Shown here: piece after piece, positions 63,367 through 64,000 of the stretch
Layout of the letters: the number at the start of each line of letters is the position of its first letter
Numbering within the stretch: position 1 is the first letter of the stretch
Assembly: GCF_014851905.1 (NCBI RefSeq)
Contig: NZ_JACVAQ010000001.1
Location: forward strand, 2,108,001 to 2,172,000
Reading direction: 5' to 3'
Origin: Pseudomonas sp. PDM14
GTDB taxonomy: Bacteria > Pseudomonadota > Gammaproteobacteria > Pseudomonadales > Pseudomonadaceae
DNA: 64,000 bases
The notes under the pieces: model-generated
What the model was told of the DNA's origin: nothing
Seen by the model: only the letters and a program-made list of their open reading frames with translations
The model's database searches: none
Position numbers and translations under genes: made by a program

Positions 63367-63385
63367 GATATGAATCGTTCTCATC
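63367..63385. promoter_or_regulatory. Fur box upstream of sigma factor 3
   Basis: On the minus strand GATGAGAACGATTCATATC aligns with the 19-bp Fur consensus, with GAT at one end and TCAT.ATC at the other. It lies 20 bp before the sigma factor 3 start and is the best Fur match in the window. Confidence 0.65.
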
Positions 63386-63490
63386 TTACAGAGGTATCGC
63401 CCACAGCAGCAATCGACCGTCGACGCTGGCGCGGGTCGGCGGCAGATTGGAGAGGTGAGGCAACGCCCGCTCGGGCGCTGCCTGCCGGGT

Positions 63491-63826
63491 TTACTCGTGG
63501 TCGCGCAGCAGCAGCCAGCCGGCGACGGCGGCAACACCGAGGGCCACGATGCTGGCGGTGGCCACCGGATGCTCGCGGCTGTAGTCGCGGGTGGCCGCGC
63601 CGGCCTGCAGGGTGCGCTCGCGGACTTCTTCATAGGCCTCGCCGAGCAGGGCGCGGGAGTGGCCGAGGGCGCGTTCGGCACCGCTGCGCAGGCCGCGCAG
63701 GGATTTGCTGGACTCTTCGCCCAGTTCGCCTTTCAGCGTGTCGAGGCTGCGAATCAGGTGTTCGATCTCGGTTTCAATGCTGTGCAGGGCTTTCTGGTGC
63801 GCTTTGTGCGAAGTGAAAAAGGCCAT
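63491..63826 (-). CDS. DUF883 (ElaB/YqjD-like) membrane-anchored protein
   Basis: The 111-residue protein is mostly helical and charged (about 5-80, coiled-coil-like). A Pro-containing EHPVATAS follows, then a C-terminal membrane anchor (about 89-107, IVALGVAAVAGWLLLRDHE). This matches the DUF883 family, whose E. coli members (ElaB, YqjD) bind ribosomes at the membrane in stationary phase. GGAGC lies 8 bp before the ATG. It diverges from the dodecin gene. Confidence 0.88.
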   Translation of the reverse strand: MAFFTSHKAHQKALHSIETEIEHLIRSLDTLKGELGEESSKSLRGLRSGAERALGHSRALLGEAYEEVRERTLQAGAATRDYSREHPVATASIVALGVAAVAGWLLLRDHE

Positions 63827-63965
63827 GAGCGGGCTCCTTTAGCCGAGTGAAGGTAAAAGGTCCGACTGCGCCAGGTGCAGGAAGTGCAGCTAATCTGAAC
63901 TAATCCGTCGGCCTGCGTGACTCAAGAGGACGAGCACCCTGTTCAGTTGACTGAGGAGAATTGCA
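63827..63965. promoter_or_regulatory. Divergent intergenic region, DUF883 gene / dodecin
   Basis: This 139-bp region must hold both divergent promoters. GGAGAA before the dodecin ATG is a clear ribosome binding site. I see no strong palindrome. Confidence 0.4.
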
Positions 63966-64000
63966 ATGTCGGACCATCACACTTACAAGCTCATCGACCT
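63966..64000 (+). CDS. Dodecin, 5' end only
   Basis: Only 11 full codons are present (MSDHHTYKLID). The sequence MSDHHTYK is the usual start of Pseudomonas dodecin, a small flavin-binding dodecamer that buffers FMN or riboflavin. GGAGAA lies 6 bp upstream of the ATG. The gene runs off the right edge of the window. Confidence 0.7.
   Translation, partial: MSDHHTYKLID

Overview
The window is a Pseudomonas chromosome (sensu lato) centred on the replication origin. The evidence is the order mnmE-yidC-yidD-rnpA-rpmH / oriC / dnaA-dnaN-recF-gyrB, followed by lptA-gmhB-glyS-glyQ-tag-htrB-pilZ, trkA-rsmB-fmt-def, dprA-tsaC-qor-hemF-aroE and trpBA/trpI. This is the origin-proximal gene order known from P. 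aeruginosa and its relatives. Coding density and GC are high. I see no tRNA, rRNA, CRISPR array, prophage or intact insertion sequence. The species cannot be fixed by eye.

Layout. 1-4058: tRNA modification, membrane insertion and the rnpA-rpmH block, all on the minus strand. 4059-4575: oriC, with at least four DnaA boxes and an AT-rich palindrome. 4576-10684: dnaA, dnaN, recF and gyrB on the plus strand. Two perfect 16-bp parS (ParB) sites lie inside recF. 10921-17942: an accessory block placed between gyrB and lptA. It holds a membrane diguanylate cyclase and a six-gene minus-strand lipid operon: CDP-alcohol phosphatidyltransferase, alpha/beta hydrolase-methyltransferase fusion, PAP2-dual-specificity phosphatase fusion, small membrane protein, acyltransferase and CdsA-like cytidylyltransferase. 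I consider this operon the best candidate for an undescribed pathway. 18171-38817: conserved housekeeping genes.

38988-46119: a DUF2388-type secreted protein, a gamma-glutamyl polyamine catabolic cluster (PuuB, PuuR and PuuA types), a LysR regulator and a chemoreceptor with a 250-residue periplasmic helical domain. 46275-49994: trpA and trpB with TrpI. A DUF3592 membrane-protein gene sits between trpB and trpI, where other pseudomonads have only the regulatory intergenic region. 50256-63346: three tandem iron-starvation cassettes, each ECF sigma factor - FecR - TonB-dependent receptor, all transcribed leftward. They have Fur-like sites upstream of the sigma genes and REP/REPIN-like palindromes at the borders. 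63491-64000: a DUF883 membrane-anchored protein and the start of a dodecin gene.

How the parts work together. The origin region couples initiation (DnaA, DnaN), segregation (parS) and topology (GyrB). The lipid operon would make, activate, transfer and then dephosphorylate or modify a phosphatidyl group. The iron block would let three different outer-membrane ligands each induce their own receptor through FecR and an ECF sigma factor. Functions are read from motifs and gene order; no database search was run.
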